A stretch of DNA of 64,000 nt, taken from the NCBI GenBank assembly GCA_944474755.1, contig OX104115.1, positions 72,082,993-72,146,992 of the forward strand, in the 5' to 3' direction. Source of the DNA: Limnoperna fortunei (taxonomy: Eukaryota; Mollusca; Bivalvia; Mytilida; Modiolidae). A program made the position numbers and the translations under genes. This document shows, one piece after another, positions 43,939 to 56,079 of this stretch (positions within the stretch are counted from its first letter, which is position 1; the number at the start of each line of letters is the position of its first letter). A model generated the notes under the pieces. The model ran no database searches and was not told where the DNA came from. It worked only from the letters and a program-made list of their open reading frames with translations.

Positions 43939-44474
43939 TCAGTTATTCTAAATCAAGGTAAGAACTGATGATGACTGTCAAGGACTGCTTCAGTGAACAT
44001 CAGTCGTACTAAATCAATGTAAGAACTGATAATGACTGACAATGACTGCTACAGTGAACATCAGTCATTCTAAATCAAGGTAAGAACTGATAATGGCTGA
44101 CAAAGACTGCTACAGTGATTATCAGTCATTCTAAATACAGGTAAATATTGATAATCACTGTCAAGGACTGGTACAGTGAATGTCAGTCATTCTAAATCCA
44201 GGTAAAAATTTAAAAGTACTGACACGATCTGATGCAGTGACTAACAGTTCTTTTCAGTCCTACAAAAGTACTGTACTTAACTGTCATGAACTGTTTCAGT
44301 TCAGGACAGAAGCGATCAGTAAAAGATAAAAATTGTAAATGACTGACGTGAACTGTATGAATTGTATACAGTGATTTACAGATCGTGAACAGTACATTTA
44401 CAGTAACTATCAGTTTCTATCAATCTAATTTGAACTGTGTATGGTATTGTCAGTCCTTATTTTGATTCATAGTG
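43939..44474 (-). repeat. Right inverted arm of the CACTA-like element
   Basis: Reverse complement of the left arm, including four to five 61-bp units (43939-44190) and the terminal CACTATGAA. Confidence 0.85.
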
Positions 44475-44477
44475 CAG
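44475..44477 (+). repeat. Target site duplication of the CACTA-like element, right (CAG)
   Basis: CAG after TTCATAGTG. LR1 resumes with GTGTCAGGTCATGAGGAAAA. Confidence 0.75.
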
Positions 44478-44872
<395 letters not shown>

Positions 44873-45559
44873 GCGGAGTACCAGGCAAAATCGCATTGAG
44901 CACATATGGCAATAGATTTGGAATTATTCTCGCGATGTCAATTTTGTTCCTTACTATGCTGGAGCACTGGTATCAGGTGTTAAAAGGGTTCGTGACACGC
45001 TGGTTTAGTTTTTGTGTTGTTTCTGTCTTTCAGTACAACAGTCTTGAAATGACATTGTTATTGGTATTTGTCTTCATCTTTTTAGACATGCATATCAAAT
45101 ACAAAGTATTCTGATGTATAAGGAAAAAACATGACATTCCTTTGAAAATTACAAAGTCTTACAGGTTTACAATGTTTTGTTGCGTCGTCATATATTAATT
45201 TTATTATGTGATTGTACATAAAGCAGTCGTTTTTCAAATAACCTAGAGGCAATTCATACATGCTGATCACAAGTTCTAAGCGATAGTATTTTTTTTCTAA
45301 CAAAGATTTTTACAAATGTAAAACGATAATACAACATCAATACGACAATAAGAAAGACTTTCACTATTTCAAAAAATCTATCTAAGACAACTTCTAAATA
45401 TATGTCATGTTTACACTTTAAAAAATATCTATACATCAACGTTTTTTAAAGTGATTTATACTCTTATTTCCCTCAAAATAAATTCAGTTGTTGTTCAAAC
45501 TTACAATTTTATTAAAATTTCAAGTTTATAAGGTACAGTCACCCACACTTTAAAGTCAA

Positions 45560-45710
45560 TATCTGTTGTGCACACATTAACCCTGTACCAAAGTACGGAC
45601 CCGTCTTGGCATAGACTCGATTAATCGAGAATTACGTCTTCCAGGGCGTACTCGTCCACATTATTTAACAAATGTTCTGTTGAGTTACAATGTGTTGATT
45701 TTGACAAAAC
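45560..45710 (-). pseudogene. C-terminal remnant of a Tc1-like transposase in LR1-B
   Basis: Minus-strand frames show LNRTFVK and STEHLLNN-like pieces, then LIESMPRRVRTLVQG and CVHNRY. This is the 'xLIxSMPRRxxxxIxARGGHTRY' ending of Tc1-like transposases. Same relative position as in LR1-A and LR1-C. Heavily mutated. Confidence 0.55.
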
Positions 45711-46924
45711 AAACAATTTTACGTTTTGGTTTGGTTAAAGGTCACCAGTATCGAAATGTCCAGTTTCAATATAAATATCGAATATGGAAAGTTTAAAATG
45801 AAATTTCGCAGAAATGAAATACACACTGTGGAATCCCCAAACAAAAATTTCTAATGTCGAAATCGAAGTGGCGAATAATAAAATTAAACTAACTTATTAA
45901 AAAAGAAAAGAAATATCAACAGGAAAAATAAATTCGTGCAAAAAAGTATCTGCTGATTGGCTTGGGGTAAAAAGATGAAAAAGAAAATCCCCTTAGTTAG
46001 GTAACATGTATTTAATTAAATTTAACAATAGCAGGATGTAGAGGTCCTAAGTAAACACCTTTTAATGTATGGCTTCAGTACTCAGAAGTATGTATCATAT
46101 CACAATGTAAGAATATCATTGAATGACGTGATTAATTGTCGATGAGAATTAAAAAAAATGACATCATCTAACCAATCAAATTCCACTTATAATAGAGTGC
46201 GTTTAGTTCATCGTGCATATTAACAGTACTGCTAACGGCTGAATGTATCTAGCCTATTACAAAAAACCACTGAACACATATTTGTCGACGTGAAAATTTG
46301 TGTTTCTGTGTGTCAGTTGATACATGTATATTCTTCAACTTTCTGTCTGGCAAAGTGAAAACAATTTAAAAACACAGGAACATATTAAGTTTACACATTA
46401 TAATCTGAAATAAATTTAAATGCTATCATTACAACGGTCCTTTGGGGTATTTTGAAAAAAAGTATATTTCGTATGTATAGAACGCACGGACTTCAAAAAA
46501 GACATTTTGGTTAACAGGAAGTTTTAAATGCAACTATAAAACTAAAATAAAACTTAAAGACTAACCCTATTAAACGAATGTAATATATAAATCTGTAAAA
46601 ACAGAAAAAATAATCGTGGCTGATTTATTATGGTTGAACTGGAAATTTACTTTTATAGCTTTTACTCATTCATGTCTGAATATGGATGAAATAAAGAAAT
46701 TGCATGCAGTTTAAGTAACATAAGGAATACGTTAAACGCAAAAATCTGCCATTTTGAACAAAACATATTGCCATATTGCCTACAATTTGTAAAATATCTT
46801 ATAAACGGTTTCATTTTAAAGAAAAAGACATTAAAGCGCTTACTATTCATCCACAAAGCCAACCTAAGCTAAATGATGTCTTGGATAAACCTGGTAAACG
46901 TTAATAACAATAGTACATGTTTGT

Positions 46925-47390
46925 AACACTTGTCACCTTGGGTTCTACGTTACTGTAGACTGTAGAATTGTTAAATATGTTTTTTTTTGTTGCAGAAGTA
47001 ATGCTTTTTCATGATGCCTGAAGCCTAAAGTCAAATTTTACTTTAAATAATGATAGATGTAACTAAAACCGTAAGACATATTTCGCAGCAAAAATGTCTT
47101 GCTATAATTTATTTATGTACCCTTTCATTTTAAGTACCTGACGAGTCGAATTCATGAAATGTCACAAAATGATTATTTTTTCTCAAATGGGGTTCTTACC
47201 CTTTTGACTGGATCTGTGTAATTTTAACAAAACGAGCGAGACATGTAATTGTTTTAATTAAGAAATATGTCTTTCATTTGTACCTTGATATAAGGGGCAT
47301 AACACTTACCAGGCCGAAATTCATTAAATTGGGGAGATATAGGTGTCCATGAAGATTGTTTTAGAAATTGAACCTTTCAGTTTGAAATGG
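46925..47390 (+). repeat. Repeat R3, right copy
   Basis: Direct counterpart of 38155-38510, with an added stretch near 47080-47230. Lies immediately after LR1-B ends. Confidence 0.6.
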
Positions 47391-48880
47391 TTTTTCTATT
47401 ATTTCATTTAATAATATTTTGGAAACATTGTACGCACATTGCAAAATTTAGAAAGTGTTCAAACTATATAGACCTTCACTGTAAAAATATATCTTATGTT
47501 TTAGTAATCCCATACATTTCAAAATATCAAATTTTCAATAAATTAATAAATATATTTTCAATGAAGTCCAAAATCAAAACTGTTGTTTAATTTGATTTTG
47601 AATAGGTTTTTATTCAGTTGAATTAGTTTTGCAATAAATAAAATTCATTGGTGCAAGTTTACTTATCAATAGGCAAATTTCGTTTCATCTGTGAAATTCC
47701 TATTTTTATCATCTGATAAACCTTGAAATATTAACCATTGCGTCAAAAGGCAGAGCACTCAGTATACACAGAACTAGTATATTTTTTATGAGGAGACATA
47801 TATATATTAAGTAGCAAGATGTTGCTTTAAATAACTTTTAAGTGTCATAATTCAAAACCTTTAATCATCAGATCTAGATAAAATTAACAAATAGTAGATA
47901 ATTTTTTAAAACTTTTATTGAATTTAATATCTTTTAAATAAGCAATAAAATAACACGTTTCGGATGGAGAAGATGCAAGTTTACCTATTCAGATAAGAAA
48001 CAGTTATGTTAAACAATTAGTGTTGTTTTGCATGAAATAAAAAGACTTTTATTTTAATGAAATTTTAAAAGTTAGATAAAATCTTTGCAACCCATATGAA
48101 AAACTGGTATTAGTTAAGAATATACGTAATTAATTTACAAGATACCAACTTCTTCAATGTATGTAACTACATGTAAATTGTTTACCTAATACATCCCATG
48201 AAGGAATAGTGTTTAAAGATAGATCATTAACAACAATGGGAGCCAACTCAAAACGTAGTAAAATGATCCATGTAATTATTTTCATAAACAGGTGCAATAA
48301 ATTATTTAATTACTTTTCCTATCACTGTGTATATAGAGTATGCTTTTTTAAAAATTGCTACATCAAAATAGCAATGATGAAAGCCTCCTACACCGATGTA
48401 TTAATCATAATTATTTTTAAATGGTATATACATATATATTACTATGAATATGTATTTGTACTTTATCTTATTTTTTAATACGTAAAATAACTATATTAAA
48501 CTTAGTTTTGTGAAATATAAGTTTATAAAAGGATGTGAATTATAAGAGCCACTAGAAGCGTATATAAAGCACGGAAGAAAAATTTAGCCTTTAATAGTGA
48601 CTAAATGTAAGGTACTCTTTTTCGACATAAAAGAGTGTTAAATGACGTGAAATGACTGTCGTAACACTTTGGTAAATATGGTTCTCAGTCAATATAATTT
48701 GCGAATTATAAACTTACACCACACACGTCTTATTCGCAACCAGTGCAGATATTGCGTCAAGCATTGCATTAGATGCATTCAGCATCAATAGTAATCAAAG
48801 TTACGTCATGAACCAAATGTAAGTAGCATTAAAAAATTTAAAATGCATGGTTACAGAAAAAAATAAAAACAAAACTTTAA
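47391..48880. other. No recognisable gene
   Basis: AT-rich; ORFs at 47387-47590 and 48209-48478 have no recognisable pattern. Confidence 0.5.
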
Positions 48881-50370
48881 CATAATCACTGGACCAAGAA
48901 GTTGAGGTAGGTGACACCTACCAGACCGTCATGTACCTCACATCAGTAGTAAAAATATTTTGGAAGGAGGGAAAATTCTATCGAATTGAATACGATAAAA
49001 TTTCAATATGTTTTTTCGAACTTATTAAGATGTGTACATTTAATTTACATAGCAAAAGTGAAAACAAATTTTATTTTCTTTTAAAGCTTTACGATTTTCA
49101 CACTTCGACTAATACGACTAATAAACTATATTTTTATCTATCTATCTTGAACGATTGACAATAACTGCTTACTTCTCTTATCTCTTACTAGTCTACTGAC
49201 CATTTTACACAATTCCATACAAATGTATTACCCATAAACCTTTATGTTAAATCTCTGTCTAGCCAAAAAAAAAACAATATTGTCATCATACAAATGTACC
49301 ATGCACTAAGAAACTGACTAAATTCAATATGTTTGAAATGGTCACTAGACCGTGAAATTGAGGTCAAGGTAAGGTAAAAAGTAACTGACAGATAAGTACT
49401 CATCATAAGCTACCAATGTACTAAATTCAATTCCGATGAACCTATGACCTAACCTTACAAAGATTTAACGCCACCAACGTATGTTCGTTAGAGACAAAAA
49501 ACTAAGGTAAATGATATAAGTTAACTTAGTTAGGCGTTATACCGAGTTTTTACAATAATGTTTCATTTCTATAGTAAAATTGTTTTAACGATAATTTTTT
49601 GTTTTCTTGGAAATGATTATGCGTAGATCTTCTATGGTTTAGAAAAGCTTATCCCACTAGTACATATTCGTTACTTCTACATTCCTACTTCGATACTTAT
49701 GAATATTTCTTCAAGGTCAAAACCTATACAATTTTTGGACACTTAAATAATTAATGATTATTTACTATATGTACAGTTTTGCTATAGCTGTTACAGATTT
49801 TATTTGATAAGTAAGAAAATGATTATTTCTTCAAACATTGTTTATTAAAGGTCAATAACATCTGTAAAACGTCATCTGACAATTTTAGATCAATAAGTTA
49901 TTAGTAGGCAATTTACAGTTTCTCTTCATCTGTTATAGCTATTATAGCTTATAAGCTACAGGGAAAAAGAAGTATTTAACGGGAAATAACTCGTATACGT
50001 TCGACAATATTTGGACATTTAAATTTTTTGCAATCCTTGTTCTTCTGGTAAGTATATATTTAGTGTTCTATTGCAGCTGTTTTAATTTTTGTCTGATTTA
50101 TGAAAGGGGAGCAGCTCCTATAAGAAGCTATCCAACAATTTTGTACCAATGTACTGATTTGTAAGACTTGTACTGCTTATCATTTTTGCAATTCACAGTT
50201 TCACTAGCTGTAATAGCTTTTAAGTTATTGGGCCTAGCAACAGTCATTTAAAAAGCAATAACTTCTATACGGTGAGGTCAGACAATTATAAACAATCTAC
50301 GAAATTTGTAGGCATTGTCTTTATGATCATTTTGCGATTAAAACTATCAATCTGGCTCTTATAGTTTGTT
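48881..50370 (+). repeat. Diverged repeat units of two abundant types
   Basis: First type: TCACTGGACCAAGAAGTTGAGG (48887) and TCACTAGACCGTGAAATTGAGG (49342) head two related units, each followed by a GTCATGTACCTC- or GATAAGTACTC-like phrase. Second type: 'AATAACATCTGTAAAACGTC-TGACAATTTT' (49855), 'AATAACTCGTATACGTTCGACAATAT' in part (49986), and 'CAATAACTTCTATACGG-CAGACAATT' (50258), roughly 130-270 bases apart. I recall both phrases as very common in mussel sequence (unverified). No intact coding. Confidence 0.5.
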
Positions 50371-51790
50371 ATTTATACTGTAAAAAATGTTACAGTATTG
50401 GGAAGGTTGAAGAGGTTGATGTTTGATCAGTTTTGGATAATGTTGTTTTACAAGGCTATTTTTGTCCCTGAGATACCAACCAAACCATGTCGTTGTAATT
50501 TTACTGGCCATTTTTGTGTATGTAATAACTGTATGGAATCAATTGAAACTAGGCTCCGTAAGGATTGTTACTTGGTTTCAAAAGAGATGATTTTTTTTCA
50601 ATTTTTCATTAAGCATAAGAGAAGATTATTGAAACCTTGGAAAAGATGATTTATTTAAAACTTAACTGATACAAGTAAATATTACTTATATAAAAAGCAT
50701 AAATTACTTTTATATGAATTTACCTTGTAACTTACTGCTTGGGTTACAACAAGCACAAACCTTGTCCAACCAACATTATTTTCTTTTGCTATGATTATTG
50801 ACTAACTAGTAATTAACCAGGAGTAAAACGAAATTTATTTAATATTTTTTAGTAATAATTAAATCAGCTTTTAGTGTTGTTATACTTGTACATCTTCGTG
50901 TTTGTTTATTTGACAAATTCAACATATAACCACAGTGCTGACATACAAGTGAATAATAGTAAATATAGTTGCGTAACGATCCTAACAACTTGGCCATGTA
51001 AGGCCACTACAGCAACATGTGTATAAATATAAAATATAAACAAATATACTTTTGACAATACATTTGCTCAATGTTTACTCAAGAGATACATGTAAGACAT
51101 GGAGAAACTGTCCATGTCATGAAATTTAGCTGAACACAAGTTTTTTCTTTCTTCATGATCAAATCTATATGCATGTTTAAAACAGCAACTATTGAAAATA
51201 TTATATCAGCTTTCTTACAAATACTGGTATTTTCATGTATCAAAAGGGTGTTTATTATTACTCTGCATATATTTTGTTGTAGGGTCTTTAATTTGCAACA
51301 ACTTACTCTCACATATGGTGAAATTCATCGCCTATTTTATCTTTACAATAACTGCAAATTCGGTTTTCTCTTGCAGTATCCGCCCATCTACATTTTTAAA
51401 TGGAAATTTAATATTACAATATCTAAATTTAGTAATGATATTTCTATCTGCTGTATTAAGGCTTATCAAATAGGGTTTTTACATAAACTCATTTTTGAAC
51501 ATGCAACACTGGCCATACTCATTCAAAATAGATTTTACATATGATATCCGCTTAAAAGATCTGGTTTGGAAACGGTGGACTGAGATATTTTTGTAATGAA
51601 AAGAGGACAGCAAAATTCATGCGAAAATATTTATTCACGAGGTAATAATAATCATATGTGGATTCTTACAAATTGTAAAGAACTTGTGGGTAACTTAAAA
51701 TCAAGATCGATATATTAGAACTTTAAAATTTTTGTTAACTTTTGAAACCACCTTGCCTCATTAGGAAGTAAAATTTCACCTAAAAAATTT
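50371..51790. other. No recognised gene; two unassigned ORFs
   Basis: The ORF at 50398-50649 (+, 83 codons) has a CRCNFTGHFCVCNNC cysteine cluster but no family I recognise and no splice context. The ORF at 51155-51544 (+, 129 codons) is hydrophobic without a pattern. Both could be chance in AT-rich DNA. Confidence 0.4.
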
Positions 51791-51794
51791 AAAG

Positions 51795-52300
51795 CATTAG
51801 CTTCTACATATGCCTACAAATGTGTCCAAATATGCAGTTTTAGGTTAACTAAAGAACTAAAAGGCAAATTATTCTTAATCGAAAAACAGGTTTAAAGTAA
51901 TCTAAATTTATATGATAAACTATTGGTACTTTTTGAGGGGATGTCTTTTTGCTAACAGGTAATCGGAATTCCAATATGTACAATCTGTGCCCCACTCCTT
52001 TCCAATTTTTTCTGTATTCTTATGAAACTGAATTTCTTGAACGTCTTATAAAAAAATGAAAAGATAGCAGAAGCTATTATTTTATTTCACATATAGCTAT
52101 ATATTGCTATATAGCTATCCCTTCAATTATCGAATCTCAATTTCCAAAGTGGCTTCCTTAAAAATATTCTTCAGAATTGTAAGTTAGTGTAACTATAGAA
52201 ACAGCTTCATCTAAATCAATTTTATACTTACACCTTGAATATGATACTAACGGTCATCTGAGCACAAGAATTTACGACAAAAGACACTGCAGATAGTTTT
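51795..52300 (+). pseudogene. Penelope-like reverse transcriptase fragment, copy 3
   Basis: Collinear at the nucleotide level with 35890-36380: ACATATGCCTACAAAT, AAAGAACTAAAAGGCAAATT, 'GGAATTCCAATATGTACAAT' and 'TATTCTTATGAAACTGAATT'. The GTNCAP box is altered (ICAPLLSNFF) and the YIDD box is lost in an AT-rich stretch near 52090-52120. The most damaged of the three copies. Tail T4 follows directly. Confidence 0.65.
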
Positions 52301-52309
52301 GAGAAACTT

Positions 52310-53050
52310 TGAATTCAGCACACAGTGATTGTGCTGCGATGATTTTCATCAACATAACAACTCACATACTAGAGTAATGTCAGCGGGAGGTTTGTCATGC
52401 AATAATACCTGGTTTTACCCTCCATTTGTATTAAATTTCTGAACGATTGCTGTTGTTTTGGTTCTAAAACTTGCCAGTTTCTCAGACATTAATTTGTGGA
52501 TTGTCTTTTTTTGACAATTTACTTGGTGTTCGGTATTTTGTTATTAACTTCATTTCAAGCAAGTCTTTGTAGAATAGATGACAGATTATTGTTGTTCAGA
52601 GGTAAGCCATTCCAAAAATGCGATCATTTGCCTTCATTTTTGTTGATATCGTCTCAAGTCCCCCATAGGCCATGTAGTTTGGGCTGCTGGTACGTACCTT
52701 TATTAGTTTTTTGCAGACATGCATATGCTTTTTCCAAAAGTCTCCTTATTTCTAAAATCCCAGGCGTCAGATAAATACAATAAAATTGGCGCTACTAGTC
52801 GTCGAAATGTTTTAATTTTAAGTCTGCAAGTATATTTGTATTCTGAATTATTTGTACAAAGCATATAGCAATGAGGTTTTTCGTGCGATTATCGTCTTCC
52901 TGTAAAAGTACCATAGTTAAAATTAAAAATTATTCCCATATACTAATACGAATTTTGATTATCAATATGTTGACAAAAGATTTTAAATCTGTAACTCTGC
53001 GTGGGTTTTCTCTTATCTCTCTTACTGGAAAACACAATTATGATAGTTGG
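52310..53050 (+). repeat. Tail repeat of the RT family, copy T4
   Basis: Continues RT copy 3 and is collinear for about 650 bp with T1 (6230-6890): 'CTTGCCAGTTTCTCAGA', TGTGGATTGTCTTTTT, 'GGTAAGCCATTC', 'TGCTGGTACGTACCTTTA', 'GTCGTCGAAA' and AATATGTTGACAAAAGA. The plus-strand ORF 52496-52774 is related to 6338-6592. Confidence 0.75.
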
Positions 53051-53189
53051 TTCTGTATTCACATTTAGTTTCCACAAATCACAATACTGTTAAAAAAATA
53101 TATAGAGCGTTGCAGGTCAGTAGCGCTTTCTGAAAACAATACCGTATCATCATACAACAACAGAAATGTTTTCATAAACATATTTAATT

Positions 53190-53510
53190 AAAAGTAATAA
53201 CAAAATGCCAAACACCGATGAAACTGTCAAAAAAGACGATCCACAAATCAAAGTCCGAGAACCCGGCGATCTCCAGAACCCACAACTAAAAATAATAAAT
53301 ACTACAGCAATGGTCCTAACGTGGTACAAGCATTTCAAAAGAAGTTGCGGGTTAAACCAGGTTTTATGGTATGCCAACCCTCCCGATTCTAATATGGTTG
53401 AACGTGAGTGTGTTAGTTCATTAAAAGGGATGAATATCATATATCACTAGTCAAAAATAGGTGTATTCAACAATCATCGTAGCACATTAACTGTAAACTG
53501 AATTTAAAAA
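53190..53510 (-). repeat. Tail repeat of the RT family, copy T5 (opposite orientation)
   Basis: The reverse complement reads GTCGGT/GTTTGGCATTTTG, GTGGATCGTCTTTTTTGACA, GACCATTGCTGTAGTATTTA, AACCTGGTTTAACCCG and GACTAGTGATATATGATATT, the tail repeat order. It faces T4 140 bp away. Confidence 0.7.
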
Positions 53511-53519
53511 TTATCTGCA

Positions 53520-54280
53520 ACTATATTTGTAAACGACAAGGAAGTTGTATCTATAGTAAAACTTATTACGAGTCGTTTTTTTGTAACCTTCGTTAAATGT
53601 TTATTCCGAAAAAATAAGTGACGAGTGCAAAAATCAGTATACTTGCTGCAAGCTCATGCAATTCATTTTGACACAATTCCTCAAACATTCCCAAGCTACA
53701 TGTATTTATATTTTTATCTACAAAACATTCTGTCAATTTGTGCAAAGTTTTGCTCTTCAGACAGTGTTAAATGCACTGAAAAAAACCAAAAAAAGTGCCA
53801 AAAGCTATTTGCCATCTGGAAAATATACAAAAATCAAAGAAAAGAGGAGAAAAATATTATCAACGTTAAAAAAACCTTCGAAATTCTGAGGGACATTTAG
53901 ATATAAGTTCAATTAGTTCATTTAATAAAAAAATCTAAATTGACTTATTTGGTTTACTAAGACACAAATTTAAGGTGATTTCCTTGTATGCTGCCGGGTA
54001 ACTTCGAAGTCCTATTTGTTAAAGATATATAGGGTTCAACACACCCGAACACCGTCAAGGGAATTGCGCCTGTGTAAAGAATAAAATAACCTAACATAAA
54101 TAGACATTAAATCATTTAGTGTGTATTTTCTATACACCTAAAAATAGTTTTAAACTTTAATTTTGATGATTTAAAAGGATGTGATCATTCAGGTGTGAAA
54201 TTTTAATCAAGTGCGGTTTTATGTCCACGTGAAATTTGCTCCCTTCACGTCCAAAGTCCACTTTTAGCGTGGAACATATC
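53520..54280. other. No recognisable gene
   Basis: Non-coding; overlapping ORFs at 53625-53900 are lysine-rich from an A-rich stretch. The left end of the Tc1-like element probably lies in this segment, but I could not pair terminal inverted repeats. Confidence 0.45.
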
Positions 54281-54299
54281 CTTGTTTACATCCCGAATA

Positions 54300-55215
54300 A
54301 TTGCAAGATCATTTAAAGTAAGCATAGCAAGGCGGCGGCTTTCAGAGGCACAGAGATGTCAAGTCATCTGTATACATTCACCTGGCATATCATACAAGTC
54401 AATAGAACGTCAGGCTATCATTTTTCCATCATTAGTCGTTTGGACAGAACACACGCTGCCAAACAAGATGTTAAAGATTGTTCCTGATCTGGTCGACTAT
54501 CTATGAGAACCCAACGTGAAGATTAATTAGGCGAAATCCACCAAGCACCTGTCTCAAGTAACAATGGTTACCTGGTCGTAATCTGTCAGCCAGAACAGTA
54601 CGAAATCGTCTTAAAGCTGCAGGATTGAGACCAATGACAGTCATTAAACGCCCAATGCTTGATGATCGCCATCGCAGGGACAGGTTGCCCTGGTGCAGAT
54701 AAGACAAAACTGGAACCTGGCGAAGAATACCTTAGTCAGGTGAGAGCATATTTTTACTCCATGTAACTGATGGACGAGCCCGTGTTTGGATGCATAAACA
54801 CAGCTTGAGCGCTAAGAAACATTGTTCCAACAGTGCCTTTGGGTGGGGGCTCAGTTATTGTGTGCGGCTGTATCTCACATGATTGCAAACTAGATCTGGT
54901 AACAAACAATGACAACCTTAATGGCGAAATGTACACCAGTGCTTACACGTGTAGTTGTGCCTAATTTTGAACACCACCCGTTAGAGTCAAGTCCTGTTTT
55001 CATGGATGGCAACATTAGACCTCATCGTTTCATTGCAGTAAGAGCATATCTGAAGAACGAAGCTGTGTCCTGCAAGAAGTCCAGATTTTAACCAAATAGA
55101 GCATCTATTGGATCAATAGGATTGGCGATGTCAAACTCTAGAACCTCCTCTACATAACTTGCGTCATTTAGACGCATTTCTAGCAGTGTGCAAGGCAAGG
55201 TTGCAGCAGTCATTC
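54300..55215 (+). pseudogene. Tc1-like transposase, degenerate
   Basis: Plus-strand reading shows RRLSEAQRCQVICIHSPGIS (helix-turn-helix start), LSARTVRNRLKAAGLRPMTV, KRPMLDDRHRRDRLPWC, then the catalytic segments. The first aspartate motif, normally SDES, reads SGES (near 54735). ISHDCKLDL-type and NDNLNGEMYTSA pieces follow. The second motif, normally DDNARPH, reads MDGNIRPHR (near 55000-55025). The third, PDFNQIEHLLD (55080-55110), keeps the glutamate. Both expected aspartates therefore look replaced, and many frameshifts are present. This is a cut-and-paste transposase of the Tc1/mariner superfamily, long inactive. Confidence 0.85.
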
Positions 55216-55439
55216 ATGCTAACGGTGGATAGTATGATTGGACAATTAAATAACAGTGTGGAGCTTCCGGTGACCATACTTTTAAAGAGTACTTGAAAGA
55301 GCAAAGACCGTCCGTATTTGAATGAAACGCTACCTAAATAGTGAGTTTTTTGTTTAAAATAATGTTTCTTTGTGCCCAGCACTCATTGTTTTACTATACA
55401 AATTAAAAACGAATGGGTCCAATATTAGTCCAAAGGTGT

Positions 55440-55670
55440 ACGAATATGTATGATTTGCAAAAAAAACTAGGCGGTACTTATCTTTTTTCCAGGTATTTAT
55501 ATTCGTTACAAAAATCGTCTCCTTGTGAGTTGCCATTTTTGATATTTTTAACGACCTTCTCGATATCCTCTTCCGTAATGGGACAATTCAAGAAGTTGTG
55601 ATCGTTTTCCGGAATATCATAATATTTAATTTCAAACCATATTCCAAATCTACATAAAGATTTGTTATGT
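55440..55670 (-). pseudogene. LINE ORF2 fragment just before the RT domain
   Basis: Minus-strand translation gives DIPENDHNFLNCPITEEDIE, KVVKNIKNGNSQGDD, FCNEY. This is the 'L..PIT..EI...Ik.LKNGKSxGxDxI.NE' segment that precedes the RT palm of many LINEs. It ends near the Tc1-like element on the other strand, so the RT proper is missing. Confidence 0.65.
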
Positions 55671-56079
55671 TACTGTATCGTGTAAAAATATCAATATCAC
55701 TATTTATTGTATTAACATTTTCTCTTGCACTATTAAGTAGTATTCAAAAGGACTTCGAGTCTTTTAGAGAAACATTCCTTAATGTTTTGCGAATGCATGT
55801 TGATATTTATCATATTCAGAATTTAAATTGGATTTATCACTGTTACGTTTTTGAAGGATTGTTTGTTTATTTCAGCTTCATAAACTTTCTCTTATTTACT
55901 GCAGATTTTTTTATTAAAGCGGTTTAAAATATTGAGTTCCAAGTAACTGACAAATAAAAGTGTTAAATCAATCATACAGTGACAGTCAGAATATAGAGGT
56001 TCACATAAATCAACTTTAGAATTTGCAATAAAAGGTATTATCTGTGATAAACAGATGAAATACTCTACGACACTCTACA

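Larger units (their letters stand above)
39353..44474. mobile_element. CACTA-like (EnSpm/CMC-type) element with long inverted arms
   Basis: 5122 bp. The left end is CACTATGAACCAAACTAAGG and the reverse complement of the right end is CACTATGAATCAAAATAAGG. The arms (39353-39889 and 43939-44474) match almost base for base, with about five differences in the outer 150. CACTA-starting termini with 3-bp target duplications are typical of the EnSpm/CACTA group. The inner arm is made of 61-bp tandem units. No transposase ORF remains; the interior carries an AATC-tailed repeat, two SINEs and core LR2. It is therefore non-autonomous or gutted. Confidence 0.82.

Noticed and set aside
50398..50649. Cysteine-cluster ORF (CRCNFTGHFCVCNNC)
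   Set aside because: Spacing does not match a zinc-binding family I know, and there is no supporting exon context; kept only as an unassigned ORF in the region note.
51155..51544. 129-codon plus-strand ORF
   Set aside because: Overlaps another frame of similar length, hydrophobic, no motif recognised.
53205..53450. 81-codon ORF starting MPNTDETVKK
   Set aside because: It is antisense to the tail repeat of the RT family; related copies do not keep the frame.
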